A stretch of 64,000 nucleotides of DNA from Camellia lanceoleosa (GCA_025200525.1 CM045761.1:133178223-133242222); one strand, 5' to 3'; positions 10,104 through 22,461 are shown, numbered from the stretch's first letter. Translations and numbers: made by a program. Notes: a model not told the origin generated them from the letters alone.

Positions 10104-10968
10104 GGCAAATTACACTAATAATACCTATAGTTTGGGGCTCGTATCACTTTGGTTCTCGACTTTTCAATTGTGATACATTTGACCTTGAATTTTAAATCTT
10201 GTTCCAAATAAAGACAATTGAAGATACAATTGCTTAATTTCAAGGGTAAAATCGTTAATTTTTTTTTTTTGATAACGTAAAATCGTTAATTTGATAAAAT
10301 ATAAACTAATTTGACAAAAATAAATGTCAAAAAAATATTTTTAAAATTATTTCTTCACTCCAAAGATAAAATTATGTAAAATTAATAAATCTTTTAGACA
10401 TTTATTTATTTATTTATTTTACCAAATTAATTTTTGTTATATGTTTAGATGATGATTATGTAATGGGTAGTTGTTAAACTTTTAATGTGTAATCGACACA
10501 TTTAATATATGAAATATTTTCAGTTTGGATTTTTTTGATTTAATGGATTGGTTTGATAATGATATCAAAATTATCGCCATATTTGACTTTTGAAAAAATA
10601 AAAACTAATTTAATGAAAACAAAAACAATCACTCATTGCATGATTATCATCCAAATACATAATAAAAATTAATTTGGTAAAATAAATAAATAAATAAATG
10701 TCTAAAAGATTTATCAATTTTACATAATTTTATTTTTAGTGGGTAAAAATAATTTTTAAAAATTTCAAAATATTTTTTTGACATTTATTTTTGTCAAACT
10801 AGTTATATTTTATCAAATTGACGGTTTTGTCCTTGAAAAATCAAATAGTATCTTCAATTGTCCTTATTTGGAACAAGATTCAAAATTTATGATCAAATCT
10901 ATCACAATTGAAAAGTTAATAACCAAAATGACAAAGATCTAAACTATAAGAACCGTTAGCGTAATTCA
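10104..10968. mobile_element. Long foldback MITE with ~340-bp inverted arms
   Basis: The left arm (about 10104-10472) starts GCAAATTACACTAATAA and the right arm (about 10612-10968) ends CCGTTAGCGTAATTCACC. The arms pair along nearly their full length, sharing for example TTGTTCCAAATAA and CTTTTAGACATTTATTTATT. The left arm has a short internal duplication around a T-run at ~10260. No ORF. A transcript would form a very long hairpin and could feed small-RNA pathways (inference). Confidence 0.85.
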
Positions 10969-11112
10969 CCCTTTGAATTAATTGATTTAAGTTGTGAAAT
11001 CCATAACATTTGTGTTGGTATCTTAAGAAATAAGGTGAGAAGTCGTTAGGTTTGACAATTGACTTATTTCAGTAATTTTTTTTAGCTTTTTTATGTGGTG
11101 AAAAACAGAGCA

Positions 11113-11270
11113 ACGTTAGGTATCATGAAAAATATTTCATAAAAATAATCATAAAAGATTTTTGATCCTTAAATTACATATATAATAAGTTCCGATATGT
11201 AATACAAGGATGGATATTCTTTCATGATTATTTTCATGAAATATTTTTTATGATGCTTAATATTTTCCAA
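11113..11270. mobile_element. Short MITE with ~45-bp terminal inverted repeats
   Basis: Left TTAGGTATCATGAAAAATAT and right ATATTTTTTATGATGCTTAA are inverted copies. Pairing continues through AATAATCATAAAAGA and its partner. Length is ~158 bp with no coding capacity. Confidence 0.75.
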
Positions 11271-12254
11271 AAAAGATTAATGTGAAAGGATGAGTTGGTT
11301 TTTTGAACTTTTTAGTAGATTTTTGATTTTTTATTTAAAATAGTCACTCTCCAAACGATCAATGTTAGGTACACATAATTTATGTCTAAAAATTTACACA
11401 GAAAAATTAATATATGATTAAAATTGATTATACGTGTGACCTTTACTAAATAACAGTCTAATTTGAACCACAAAATTATTTCCTTAATAATTTTCTGAAC
11501 TTAAATCTTTATTGTTTCAAAAGTAAATAAAGTAGATAAGGTTGGACCTGGAAAGTATCATCTCTCCTTTGGAATCCACTATAGTTACTTTAAATCTTCG
11601 TTAGATTTATGAAACAGAGAGAGAAAATATTTAGATCCATGAATTCAAAAAAGAAGTGATTGTGTTCAACTGATCAGGCATACTCTTAATCTTAACTGTT
11701 AAGCTAGGGATTAATAATGATTATCAAAAGTAAGATCAATTATTTTTAAGAAATTCTATCCATATATAAAATTTATATAAAAATTTCACAAAAATAATGT
11801 GATAATATCATTATTATAAATAAACTAATCTTAAATAGTATTTTGTTTTAAAGTGAAAAGTTCATAATGAACCAAATCATTATATATGAAAATTATATAT
11901 AAATTTTCTGTTTTATATAACATTCCTCATTATTTTTTTGTCTATTAAAAGATTTTTTTTTAATTAATTGTTTGTTTTTTCTTATTATATAGTTTTTTAT
12001 CATATTAATATTGTAACTTTTGATGATAGGTTTGTGAGCATGTGTTATTGGACTTTCTATAGTTGATTATTTAATTTGATCCAACTCTCTTAATATTTAT
12101 AAATAATTGACCAAAAAAGAAAATCATAAAGTGGCCTCAAAATTCAAGTTCTTTTATACCGATAAGAAAAACCCAATAAAATGAATATGTAATCCAATAT
12201 TAAGAAATGGAGTGGTTGTTGTGTGAAAGGCACAACAATTACTGTTGTGCAGTC

Positions 12255-12560
12255 ATATAAACTTATTTTGGGATTCGTTTTGATGATTCAAATTATTCAT
12301 CTTTTATAGTATATCGAGTAGAATATAACTATAAAAAAATTAAATTGATCGAATATCGTAAACCATTTCATTGAATTGCATTGTATCTACAAAAATAAAT
12401 GACAAATATGATTTGAAGTATAAAATTTAATAGAAATGTAATTCAATGAAATGGTTAATGATATCTAATCAACTTAATTTTTTATAAATATATTCTACTC
12501 GATATACTCTAAAAAGTGAACAGTTCACATTATCAAAACAGACCTTAAAATAGACCCATA
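12255..12560. mobile_element. Foldback MITE, ~130-bp arms
   Basis: The arms share TATATCGAGTAGAATATA (left ~12310-12327) and the inverse TATATTCTACTCGATATA (right ~12486-12503). They also share AACCATTTCATTGAATT and its inverse. The spacer is ~50 bp. No ORF. Confidence 0.8.
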
Positions 12561-13376
12561 TGGTCACACAATGTGAGTGTTTGTTTGGGCTTTTTTTAGC
12601 CAACTTATAGCTTGTAGCTTTCAAAAAGTTATTTTTGACTGTTTAGTTAAACTTATTTCAAATAGTTTCTGATTCTAACAACTTATTTTAACTCAAAAAA
12701 GTTGATTCTGAGAAGCTGCTCACCCCTTGCTTCTGATCATCAACTTCTGCAGTGGACATATTAATTTACGGTTATACTCTTAGATTTTTTTATTTTTTAT
12801 TTTTTTAAAAATAGAAAAAGACCCAAATGGACTGTAAATTATTATTGTTATTTTTATGAGAAAGGTAGACAAGTAGTGAATAACAAAAAATAAAAGTTAA
12901 TTAAAAAAATTACATCATATCTTATTTAACAAACACTACTCAGCAACTTAAATTTATAATCCAACAGTTACACCAAACAGATTAATAGCTTCTGATTAAA
13001 GTCATAATTTATAATTTGTTAAGTTATAATCTATAATCTATTTTAATAGTTATACCAAACGGGGCCAATAGCAGCCACCCCATTAACGGTATGATAATTC
13101 ATACCTATTACCTAGAAATCAAGATAATATGTGAAATCTTGCATTTTTCAAGTGTTAATATTTTAGTGAGAAGCACTAGTGATTTATTATAGTATTTTGG
13201 TGATTTATTAAACTACACTTAAACAAAATTTTCCAAATAATAAAATTAAGTCCTAACCCTCATAATTTAGATAAATTATATTTGGACCCCAGAAAATCAA
13301 AGAGTGTCGTGTACACCTTGAACAAAGATTATTGAGAAAGTTTTGAAGAATTATTGAAGAAACTTTGATAGATTAT
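12561..13376. other. Intergenic, no gene
   Basis: AT-rich. A weak TIR pair (TGTTTGTTTGGGC near 12589 and ACCAAACGGGGCC near 13054) suggests a decayed ~480-bp MITE. Nothing else seen. Confidence 0.35.
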
Positions 13377-13379
13377 TGA

Positions 13380-13543
13380 GGGGTGGTTTGGGATGATCTA
13401 AATAAGTGTATATTTTGACTTTTTATGAAATATGGGCTGGGTATGAGTTGGGTTTGAAGTGATGTGGTAGAAAGGTAACGTGACTTAAATAGGATAGTGA
13501 CTTTTTAGCTTTTTGACTTTTTTAGATTATGACAAACAAAGCC
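13380..13543. mobile_element. Tourist-like MITE, copy 1 (TSD TGA)
   Basis: Ends are GGGGTGGTTTGGGATGATC and GACAAACAAAGCC, with TGA on both sides (13377-13379 and 13544-13546). It shares ATCTAAATAAG and GATGTGGTAG-type internal motifs with elements at 28814, 39105 and 39331. A 3-bp TNA-type target duplication fits PIF/Harbinger-derived Tourist MITEs. Confidence 0.75.
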
Positions 13544-13546
13544 TGA

Positions 13547-14640
13547 GAAAGGTTTGATGAATTGTGGAAGATGCCTTGATGGATTGTTGAAGAAGTTTTG
13601 ATGGATTAGCTTTGATGGATCCTTAAGGAAACTTTGGAAAAATTATGGAGAAAGCTTTTAAACTCTATAAATACTCCATTCCCCTCCATATTTTAATACA
13701 AACAACACACTCATATACTACCTATATACACCCTACGATTGAGAGAAGAAGAGAGTTATAGATTTTGTCAAATCTTACATACCTTATGCCTTAGAATTTT
13801 GATCCATCATTTTTGGAGATCCATGGAGAAATGTCAATTGATTAGAGTATTAGCAATGGAAAAGATTGATTTAAGGTAATTCGAGTGTTATATAATATAC
13901 TTCATTTAAATCTCTTTGCAAAGAATTTCATTTTAATTTCTTCCAATTTGTGCTCCGTTTGTTTATACTGATCGTTTGATAAATTCGGTGAAATCATTCT
14001 GTGTTGATATGCTTGATTACTCTGGTCATTTGATAAATCCTATGAAGTTATTCAATGTTAGAAATGCTGATATGTCTGACTAAATGACATGAAAATTCTT
14101 TGTACATAGATCGAGAGGATCTTGCCAATAGCTTGCACCAATATGCTTGGATAAGCGGTTGTGCTTAAGTGAGGTAGGTAAGGCTGGTCACTGGTCATGT
14201 ATTGAGTAGAACCAGGTATTTGGTCCTAGACTAGTTATCATATGTTTAGTAGATTTGTCTGTGCAATTTGATAAATTGCTTGATTATTGTATCATTTGTA
14301 CTATGTCGTAAATTGTTAGATCCTTATTAATTTATTATCTATCCTAGCATTGTTATTCCTGTCGTATTGTATACTTTCCGAATTAATTTATTTTTCATAT
14401 GTGAAGCAAATTTAGTAATGACTAGAGTTTAAGCATTGAAAGATTTACTGCATTAGATATTTTGGGGCCACCACTATATATTGTTTTTGGAAATTTATAT
14501 ATATTATTTTGGAGATATTTGTGTAATTATTTTGGAGACGATTTGTATTTTTGAGATTATTAATTAGTTAAAATTTTAAATTTGAAATTGATTTGATTTA
14601 CTAACGGTCCGGAAGTTGGGACATTACATAATACTTTCAA
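13547..14640. other. Unclassified repeat with a TATA box; no gene
   Basis: GATGGATT-type repeats at 13560-13640 precede CTATAAATACTCCATTCCCC (~13665-13684), a clear TATA box with a pyrimidine-rich downstream stretch. The block ends near GTTGGGACATTACA (~14627). It may be a solo LTR, but neither ends nor target duplication could be fixed. The Tourist-like MITE sits in its left part. Confidence 0.35.
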
Positions 14641-14829
14641 ATCACTTAAAATTTAGGTAAATTAAACTCACCTAACTCAAGATTTAGAAAACAAATATAA
14701 TTAATCCTATACTTTTGACATAATTATACAAGTCTTCCTTGAAGTTTTAATTGACATAATAATTAGATTATTTTTCATTAATAACTCATTAATTGTATGA
14801 ATGAAAAATAATATTGTCCATATTTTTAA

Positions 14830-14997
14830 CTAAAATATATATTTGTCTTTATTTATTTCAATGCATACCCACTATCTGTATTAGTTTTAGTCGTTTTAGA
14901 TATACTCAAATGAATAAAATATATTTTTATCTTTATTTATTTCAATATCTACCCACCATTGCATTAGTTTTAGTCGTTTTAGATATACTCAAATAGA
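14830..14997. repeat. 84-bp direct duplication, two copies
   Basis: TCTTTATTTATTTCAAT and TTAGTTTTAGTCGTTTTAGA recur with an 84-bp shift. The 60-codon frame across it is repeat-derived. Confidence 0.8.
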
Positions 14998-15939
14998 AAT
15001 CAATGCAATTATATAAAAAATATATATATGAGATTTTATTTTTTTCAAACTTCACAACGTGGGTAGAATTTATCCTAAAATTTATTTATGTAGCTCACAA
15101 TTTCAAAAATATCATTACTAAAGTAATCTAGATTAAAATTTTATTTATTCTATGCACGAAAATCTGGAAACTTAAATACAAAAGTAAATTTTCTTTCCAC
15201 AATGTACTAGAATTTCTTCAAAAGGTTCAAGTACTCTATAGGTGTGGAAAGAGGAAAATTTTATCACACATGAAAGTGGTTTTTATATATAGTGCATAAG
15301 AAAATATGGACTATTAGATTTAGATAAAATAAATAGTAGTCATTGGATGAATCAAAAGTAAAATTAGGTAGAAAAAGTAAGGTAATTTTTCAAAAAGTAA
15401 AATAGTTTTGGTTAATTTTAAAATTTAAAAAAAAAATGATGTTAACTTATTATTTGCTACAAGTATACTTACTATTTGTTATTCACTCATTTACTATTTA
15501 TTATGACTAAATTTACTATTTAAAATATTACCTAGTAAACAAGTCACTTTTAATTCTTGAAAATTGTGTTCTCTTTTATATTTTAAATTAATTTTAAATA
15601 CATAAAACTAATGACGTTACATACTTAACTATTTTTCTGTCTATATTTTGACGTGTTATGATTTGTAAAAAGTAGAATATGATATGTAAATATTAATTTA
15701 TTAAAATTTGTTAAAATTTACTAATTTTTTAAAATAGTCATTATTTTGAAAAATTATTTTTTGATAATATTAAAAATAAATAAAATAGAAAATAAAATGT
15801 AAATAAAATATTTTTAAATTATAAGTCTTAAAAACATTAATTTAAAAGAGTAAATTTTTTTATTTTTAACTACAACACCTCAAAATAGTAATTACTATTT
15901 AAAGGCCTATTTGGTAACGTTTGTATTTGTTGTTTTCTA
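14998..15939. other. Intergenic, no gene
   Basis: Very AT-rich, with homopolymer A/T tracts. No coding pattern, clear inverted repeat or RNA gene seen. Confidence 0.4.
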
Positions 15940-16701
15940 TTTAAGTATAATTTCATTGACTATTAACTTAAGTATATTGAAGTAGTGTCTTATTGATTGG
16001 TAAATCATGTTTAATTAAGTAATAAGTGTAGTTTAATTGAGTAGTAAATGGAAACTCAATAATAAATAATAACTAAAGTCTAATAAAGTAGTAAAAATTG
16101 GAATATTCCATTGAGTAATAACATCTTGTATGGTAGAACAATTAGAATATTGGGTTCATACAAAAGGACATGCACAACTATTTTGCAACTGAGCATAGAG
16201 CGTAAGTTGTCGATGGTAATGCAAAAGGTCCTTTGGCTTCTTACTATCAATTATTATAGTACTTATCACTTATCATGACAAATTGACAATACTTATCACT
16301 CTTAAATATAATACTTATTATTTGTTCTAATGGAATAGTAAGTAAAGTCTAATAAGTAATGTTTAAATGAATAGTAGATCAAATCTTATTGAGTAATAAA
16401 TAGTGTTTAATTAAGTATTAAGCAAAGTCTAATAAAATAGTAAGTAGAGTTTCATTGAGTAGTAAGTGAGATATAATTAAATCGTAAGTCAAGTCCGATT
16501 AAGTAGTGTCTTATTGAGTAGTAGACCATATATTTAATTGAGTAGTAAGTGAAATTTGATTGACTAATAAGTGGAGTCTCTCATTGAATAGTAAGTGGGG
16601 TTTAATATGATACAACTAAATGAGATTTAAATGAGTAGTAAGTAGGATTTAAATAAATAGCAAATCAAATCCAATTGAGTGGTATCTTTTTACGCAGTAG
16701 T
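15940..16701. repeat. Degenerate ~22-24-bp minisatellite, left part
   Basis: Variants of TTGAGTAGTAAGTGGAGTCT recur irregularly. The array is cut at 16701 by an LTR retrotransposon and resumes at 22462 with the same motif. The insertion site GTAGT is part of the repeat motif. Confidence 0.8.
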
Positions 16702-17246
16702 TGTGGGGACATAATTTTTTAATGACAACACGTAGCCGAGGTGACACCGAAGTGTCAGCCGAGGTGTCACGTGTCCTGGTCATGATGCCGAGATGATCTC
16801 GGCTAGGCCGAGGTTATCTGCGAGAATACCGAAATCCGAGATAAACGGATAAGGGACAAGAGTCCTAAAATGGGAGAAGACTTCAGTTTGGATAAAGATA
16901 AGACTCTTAGAGAGTTTATCCTAATTCTACTGGAAGTCCAAGTTAGCAGTAATCTTAAGTCCATCAGAGCTAGGCTTCTATTTGAGACTAGGATTATGTT
17001 GGCTATAAAAGGGAGGCACCCCCATGGGTCTAAGATATGGCTTTTCATATTCTATCTAGTGAGTTAAGCACTATTGGTTATCTTTGAGAGATATGGAGTA
17101 CTGACTTGATCGTCGGAGTACCTCCGGGTGGACGAGCCACCGCCGGAGACTTTTTTCTATTGCAGATCAGATAGGTGCCATCTATTCTGCCTGTGTTTTC
17201 CAGTTGAGTACTAAGTTGGCAGTGTGGTCGGAAATTGACACACACA
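16702..17246 (+). repeat. 5' LTR of the 16.7-22.5 kb element
   Basis: 545 bp, TG...CA. Relative to the 3' LTR it carries an extra ~23 bp: a partial duplication of AGCCGAGGTG-type sequence near 16735-16765. GGCTATAAAAGGGAGGC (~17001-17017) is a good TATA box. Confidence 0.93.
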
Positions 17247-17248
17247 AT

Positions 17249-17270
17249 TTGGCGCCGTCTGTGGGAACGA
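17249..17270 (+). other. Primer-binding site
   Basis: TTTGGCGCCGTCTGTGGGAA begins two or three bases after the 5' LTR. TGGCGCC-type primer sites are common in plant gypsy elements. I have not assigned the tRNA. Confidence 0.75.
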
Positions 17271-17281
17271 AAGGAGAATAG

Positions 17282-20200
17282 ATGACCAACGATGGACAGA
17301 AAGAGAGGGTTGAGGACAACACCCCTACTGAGAGTGGGAAACATATTGACCTTGGCGTCGAAGAAGACAACTACAACGAAGAAACTCGTGATAAGAATCA
17401 CCGAGAAGAGGACGTCGGCCAGCAGGGCGACGTGCCAAAGAAATCAGACCGAAGCGAGTATTATAACGAGGACAACCTCCAGGTATGGAAAGAAAGATGC
17501 TTAGAAAAGGACGACGAGATAAAGGGAATGGCGAACAAATTGGCGGACTTGTAAACGGTTGTTAATTTCATGATACAGAACAATGTCATGCAGCCACCGT
17601 TCCCGTCACAAGATACGCCGACTCCAGCAGCCAAGAAAGATGCCCAGGTAGGGGGTAGAAGATAACTCCTACGACTCCTCAGCACGATAGGACCAAGGAA
17701 CATTCTCACCGGCCTTTAAGGGAGGTCGGACGAGGAGAATCCAGAAGGGGACATTCACAGATGACACATCTGTCACGACCCTAAACCCGTCCCTATGGGT
17801 TTAGCACCGTAACCGGCCAGTAATCCGAGATTACCAAAGGCTTGCTTAACAGTAAAACAGTAATACAGAGTACAGGGGCATAGCGGAAGCCATTACAGTA
17901 AATAAACAGTGTCCAATGAGCTGTGACAGTCTGTATGCAAAAAGATTTTTCATACATACATAGATATATATACGGTACAGAACAGTATGCACAATATTTA
18001 TAGTCATTCAGTACAGGGACTTAATCCCTATTAAACAGTACGGTACAGTGCAAAATATTCAGTCTATACAATAGTACATCACAGATACAGAGACAGGCGG
18101 GGAGATTAAAACACCCCTAAGCCATAGCTTGAACAGTACTGGAACCTCAAAGTGAGGCACAAAGGTTGACTTGACAAAACTGGAGTTTACCCCGACGCTT
18201 CTAGCAACGGTCCGGTGCCAGTATACCTACATATATATATAAGTAGTGAGCTAAAGCCCAGTGAATAACATAATGTATAAAGGGGGTTAAGAAAAAATGT
18301 CCTTTCAGTATTTTAAACGATGCTTTGCCTCGTAAATCGCTTATACAACAAGGGCTTATACTTCATGTCATATCAGTCATTTAGAAATCATAGTAATCGT
18401 ACATGGCACATCCGATAGCAAAAGCAATGCGGTGGTAATGCGATGTCAAGATTAAAGGTCAAGATAGTAATAATGGTAACGATGCTTGATAGAATGATAA
18501 CGAATAAAGATACTTGATAATCTAACGGTAATAAGAATAAGAATAAAGACATAAGAATAGTAATGATAGCAAAGATGTTCTTATGTACTCAAGAGGTGTC
18601 TCGCACAAATTCTAGAGGTGGCTCACATCAGAAGCACTTAGGTCCCCGCAAAGACTTTGCTCCAGATTTCCACAGTTGGCTTAAAGCCCAAGATGGATTC
18701 AAGAGGTGTCTCGCACAGATTCTAGAGGTGGCTCACATTGTAACACTTAGGTCTGTGCAGCACTTTGCTCCAGAGGTATCTGTGACAATAGTTGTCAAGA
18801 TGTGAGGGTCTTAAAAGACCGAACAGTCAGTCGATGGCCATCAATCAGTAAGCAGTAGTGGTTCCAATGAGGGAACCGACAGAGATTTCTAATAAAGATA
18901 AAGAAATGAGGGTGCTAAGGATGCCACAAGATAGTTCATAAATAAAGGACATACCTTCATTCAAGAATAATACCCGGTTCAATAAACAGTTCCAAGATTC
19001 AAAAGATAATCATTTGAACATATCTTTACACAATTGTTACTCAGAGATCCGGCTCTGAAGCTAGAGCGTCTCCTCGGAAGGCCAACCCTACACAGTACAG
19101 ATTGAACACACACTAAGCTACGCAGTTGGAAAAGATAATAACTTAATCCCTAATTTTCCTCGGTGTGGTTCTACATCTATATCCTCATTAAGATGTCTTA
19201 AACTAGGCCTAAGAATGCCTAGAATGGAATGAGGATGCAAAGATGCACTCAGAAGAATTTTCAGAAAAACAGTTCCCCGCCGAAGCAGAGTTTCCCGCCG
19301 AGCGGACATAACAAAGGTCTCCGCCGAACGGTACAATACCCTTCGAGCGGATCAGAACGGTGAAAGATGCTGGGAGCTCAATTTCCACGCTCGAACGGCA
19401 CTTCGCTTGAGAAGTCTGACCAAAATCGAAATTCAGATTTGAACTCCAAGATCAAAACCAAGTTTCAAAGCATCAAAATCGATCCTCTTGGGCTGAATTT
19501 CTGGAAAACTCTTGTAAACTCATAATATTACATGATTCCAAGCTTAATTTATAAAATCAAAGCCCAAGGGTAGTTCAATTAAACTCATTTTCAAAACAAT
19601 TTTCATAAACATGATGAACATGCAATATCCATGAATTCAAACCTCATAATGCAAGGATAAACACATGCATGCATGAATTCTAACTCAACTCAACATATGA
19701 AGCTATTTCATGCCTTTGATGAGTCAATTCTTCTTAAAACATGGTGAAATCATGGGCCTAAACATAAATATGAGCATGCATGTAACATTTGCCATGAAAA
19801 CAACTTCAAACTTATCAATACAAGCATGCATGCATAGAATGAGCTTCGACTCAACACTATTGAACCAATTCATGCCTTAGATCACTAAAGACCCATGAAT
19901 CATGCAAGAATAAACTCAATTGCACAATAAAGAAGGTCAATGATCTACCTTAGGTCTTCAATCACAAGACTAGAAGCTCAATTAGATAATTATCCTTCAA
20001 TTTCTACAAGTCCCCAAGCCAAAGTGTGAAGAACTCAAGCTAATTCCTTTCCCTCTCTCTAGTTCGGCAATAACAAGGTAAAGAGCTGAAGAAATGTTTG
20101 TGTTGGAGTGAATTGAAGGCTCAAATGTGTTATAACAAAAAGGGTCCACTAACAATGGCATTAATGTAAATAAGGTAACTCTTTGATTTAGTTTATTTTA

Positions 20201-21245
20201 ATCTAATTTAATCATACCAAATCGATTTTCAATTAAATATACCATTAATTCACATAAATTCCAATGATCATAAAACATTGATCCATTTCCGATTCGGCCG
20301 CCGATAAGGCTTTCAATTTGCAGTTTAAATTACAGAACATGGACAAGTCGATTAACAATAACAATCAGTCTCAGTTTAACAGTAATCAATGCTTAATCAG
20401 TAATCAGTGGTGAGGATTATTACAACATCGCACCCAGGAAGCTGACTCCAAAGAACATCGGCATGTTCAGGGGAATGAACTTTGTTTCGACGCGACCAAT
20501 AGAGGAAGGTCCAAAAGGACTCGCAATGACACAGGAAGTAATGCACCAAAGAGGCTGAAATCTGGAGATAGCCGAGCTCCTGGACGAACCACGGAGGAGC
20601 TGAGGAATTACCTCCAAAGAAAGCGACAAAATGCCAAGGTGACCTCACTTATCAAGTCGAGGACACCGTTCTCGATAGAATTGGACAAATTTGAGGCCCC
20701 GAAAAGGTTCAATATGCCAAGGTTCCAGATATACGACGGTAAGTCGGACCCGAACTTTCACGTCGGCTTGTACCTGAACTTGATGGCATTGTACACCGAG
20801 AACGAGCCGTTGCTCTGCAAGGTGTTCCCCTCATCCTTCGGAGAAATTGCATCGGATTGGTTTCACCCGATTCACCGAAAAGGCTGTGAAAACACAGGAA
20901 AACCTAGCCAAGATGTTTGTGGCCAGGTTCATGACAAACAAGCTACAGCCATTGAGGGTGGACGCCCTAATGGCACTAAAGATCAGCAAAGATGAAAGCC
21001 TTAGGGCCTATACCAAAAGGTATTATGAGGTATTCAACCGAATACCAGGATGCAACCAAGAGGTGGCGGTCGTGTCGTTTAAAAACGGCTTGAAGGATGA
21101 CTGCCTGCTTCGAAAATCACTGGCAAAGACATTGCCAAAAAGTATAGAGGAGCTGATGGCCAGGATAGAAAAGTATGTCAGAGCCGAAGAAGACACGCCG
21201 AGGACAAAGGCATCCAAACTAGAGAAAAGAAATGGTTCGCAGTAG
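17282..21245 (+). pseudogene. Retrotransposon gag, interrupted and frameshifted
   Basis: The first part (17282-17554) is an acidic/charged N-terminal region ending at an internal stop. Weakly coding sequence continues to 17770, where the solo LTR is inserted. After 20425 the gag core resumes: KRFNMPRFQIYDGKSDP (~20705-20755), then CKVFPSSF. A single-base insertion near 20863 shifts the frame. The rest (~20860-21245) reads LAKMFVARF, then ESLRAYTKRYYEVF and EELMARIEKYVRAEED. These are the capsid-region landmarks of the Retrotrans_gag family of plant gypsy elements. Gag would package element RNA. No zinc knuckle or pol follows. Confidence 0.85.
17771..20424 (+). mobile_element. Solo LTR (2654 bp) nested in gag, TSD ACATC
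   Basis: It starts TGTCACGACCC and ends GGATTATTACA, with ACATC at 17766-17770 and again at 20425-20429. There is no internal domain and no second LTR, so it is a solo LTR left by LTR-LTR recombination. It shares motifs with the solo LTR at 44881, for example CAAGAGGTGTCTCG followed by GATTCTAGAGGTG and then CAGCACTTTG. The great length and TGTCACGACCC start recall LTRs of Del/Tekay chromoviruses (inference). An internal ~111-bp duplication of the CAAGAGGTGTCTCGCACA block is seen at 18588 and 18699. Confidence 0.93.
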
Positions 21246-21360
21246 CGAAGCCAAGATAACACTGGATATGAGAAGACAAAAGCTCAGCCCAAGTAAGCAG
21301 ATCCCGGATTCCAGATCTCAGATCCCAGATCCCAGAAGACAAAGCTTACCGAAATGATGT

Positions 21361-21622
21361 TTACACTTGTTGAAATTTGTGGACAATTTACAAGTTGAAG
21401 TTAAACCGAAATCATTATTTAACACTTGTTGAAATTTGTGGACAATTTACAAGTTGAAGTTAAACCGAAATCATTGTTTTACACTTATTGAAATTTGTGG
21501 ACAATTTACAAGTTGAAGTTAAACCGAAATCATTACTTAACACTTGTTGAAATTTGTAGACAATTTACAACTTAAAGTTAAGTCGAGGTTAAACCCTTGT
21601 TGAAATTTTATGAAAAATTTAC
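21361..21622. repeat. 59-bp tandem array, ~4.4 copies
   Basis: CACTTGTTGAAATTTGTGGA recurs at about 21364, 21423, 21482 and 21541, then a degraded partial copy follows near 21594. It lies between the gag end and the 3' LTR, the same kind of position where the first Tat-type element carries its arrays. Short repeats of CAGATCCCAGAT precede it (~21298-21335). Confidence 0.9.
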
Positions 21623-21888
21623 AAGGTGAAACCAAGGTTATGCCAAGAAAATGTACTTGGGTACTTGCCGAGGTAAATCATCAGTTTGTATAACCGAGGT
21701 GTGTCACCCCGAGACGGTTGCAAAGGAGGACGGTTTCAGCTGAGAAACTTGAACGAACTTGGTCGTTGGTTCTAAGGCATTGATGAAAGCAGACTATAGG
21801 TCTTGGTCATATTGAGCTGACGAGTTCTGACTTTGACAATAGATGATGAAGCGAGCTTAGCCGACGTGCTAAGTGGAATAAATGATAT

Positions 21889-21926
21889 AGGTTCTATCAC
21901 CTCAGGATACTGAGGTAATAGAACCT
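21889..21926. other. Hairpin just upstream of the 3' LTR
   Basis: AGGTTCTATCACCTCA and TGAGGTAATAGAACCT pair over 16 positions with one mismatch around a 6-base loop. It ends 10 bases before the 3' LTR, overlapping the expected polypurine-tract area (CTAGAGGGCAG). Confidence 0.8.
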
Positions 21927-21936
21927 AGAGGGCAGT

Positions 21937-22461
21937 TGTGGGGAAATAATTTTTGAATGACAACACGTAGCCGAGGTGTCACGTGTCCTGGTCATGATGC
22001 CGAGATGATCTCGGCTAGGCCGAGGTTATCTGCGAGAATATCGGAATCCGAGATAAGCGGATAAGAGACAAGAGTCCTAAAATGGGAGAAGACTTCAGTT
22101 TGGGTAAAGATAAGATTCTTAGAGAGTTTTATCCTAATTCTATTGGAAGTCCAAGTTAGTAGTAATCCTAAGTCCATTAGAGCTAGGCTTTTATTTGAGA
22201 CTAGAATTATGTTGGCTATAAAAGGGAGGCACCCCCATGGGTCTAAGGTATGGCTTTTGATATTCTGTCTAGTGAGTTAAGCACTATTGGTTATCTTTGA
22301 GAGATATGGAGTACTGACTTGATCGTCGGAGTACCCCCGGGTGGACGAGCCACCGCCGAAGACTCTTCTTTTTGTTGCAGGTCAGACAGGTACCATCTAT
22401 TCTGCCGGTGTTCTCCAGTTGAGTATTAAGTTGGCAGTGTAGTCGGAAATTGACACACACA
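21937..22461 (+). repeat. 3' LTR of the 16.7-22.5 kb element
   Basis: 525 bp, TG...CA, matching the 5' LTR across its length and including the GGCTATAAAAGGGAGGC TATA box (~22215-22231). It is followed directly by GTAGT. Confidence 0.93.

Larger units (their letters stand above)
16702..22461 (+). mobile_element. Non-autonomous gypsy-type LTR retrotransposon, TSD GTAGT
   Basis: The LTRs (16702-17246 and 21937-22461) both start TGTGGGGA and end GACACACACA. GTAGT flanks both ends (16697-16701 and 22462-22466). A primer-binding-like site follows the 5' LTR. Between the LTRs there is only a broken gag, a tandem array and a hairpin before the 3' LTR; no protease, RT or integrase pattern is present. 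The element therefore depended on an autonomous partner. It carries a nested solo LTR. The two LTRs differ by substitutions and a ~23-bp indel, so the insertion is not very recent. Confidence 0.95.

Noticed and set aside
17182..17401. - strand frames near the 5' LTR
   Set aside because: Shadows of the LTR and gag start on the + strand.
20397..20648. - strand frame of 83 codons at the solo LTR junction
   Set aside because: It spans the LTR/gag border and is antisense to gag.
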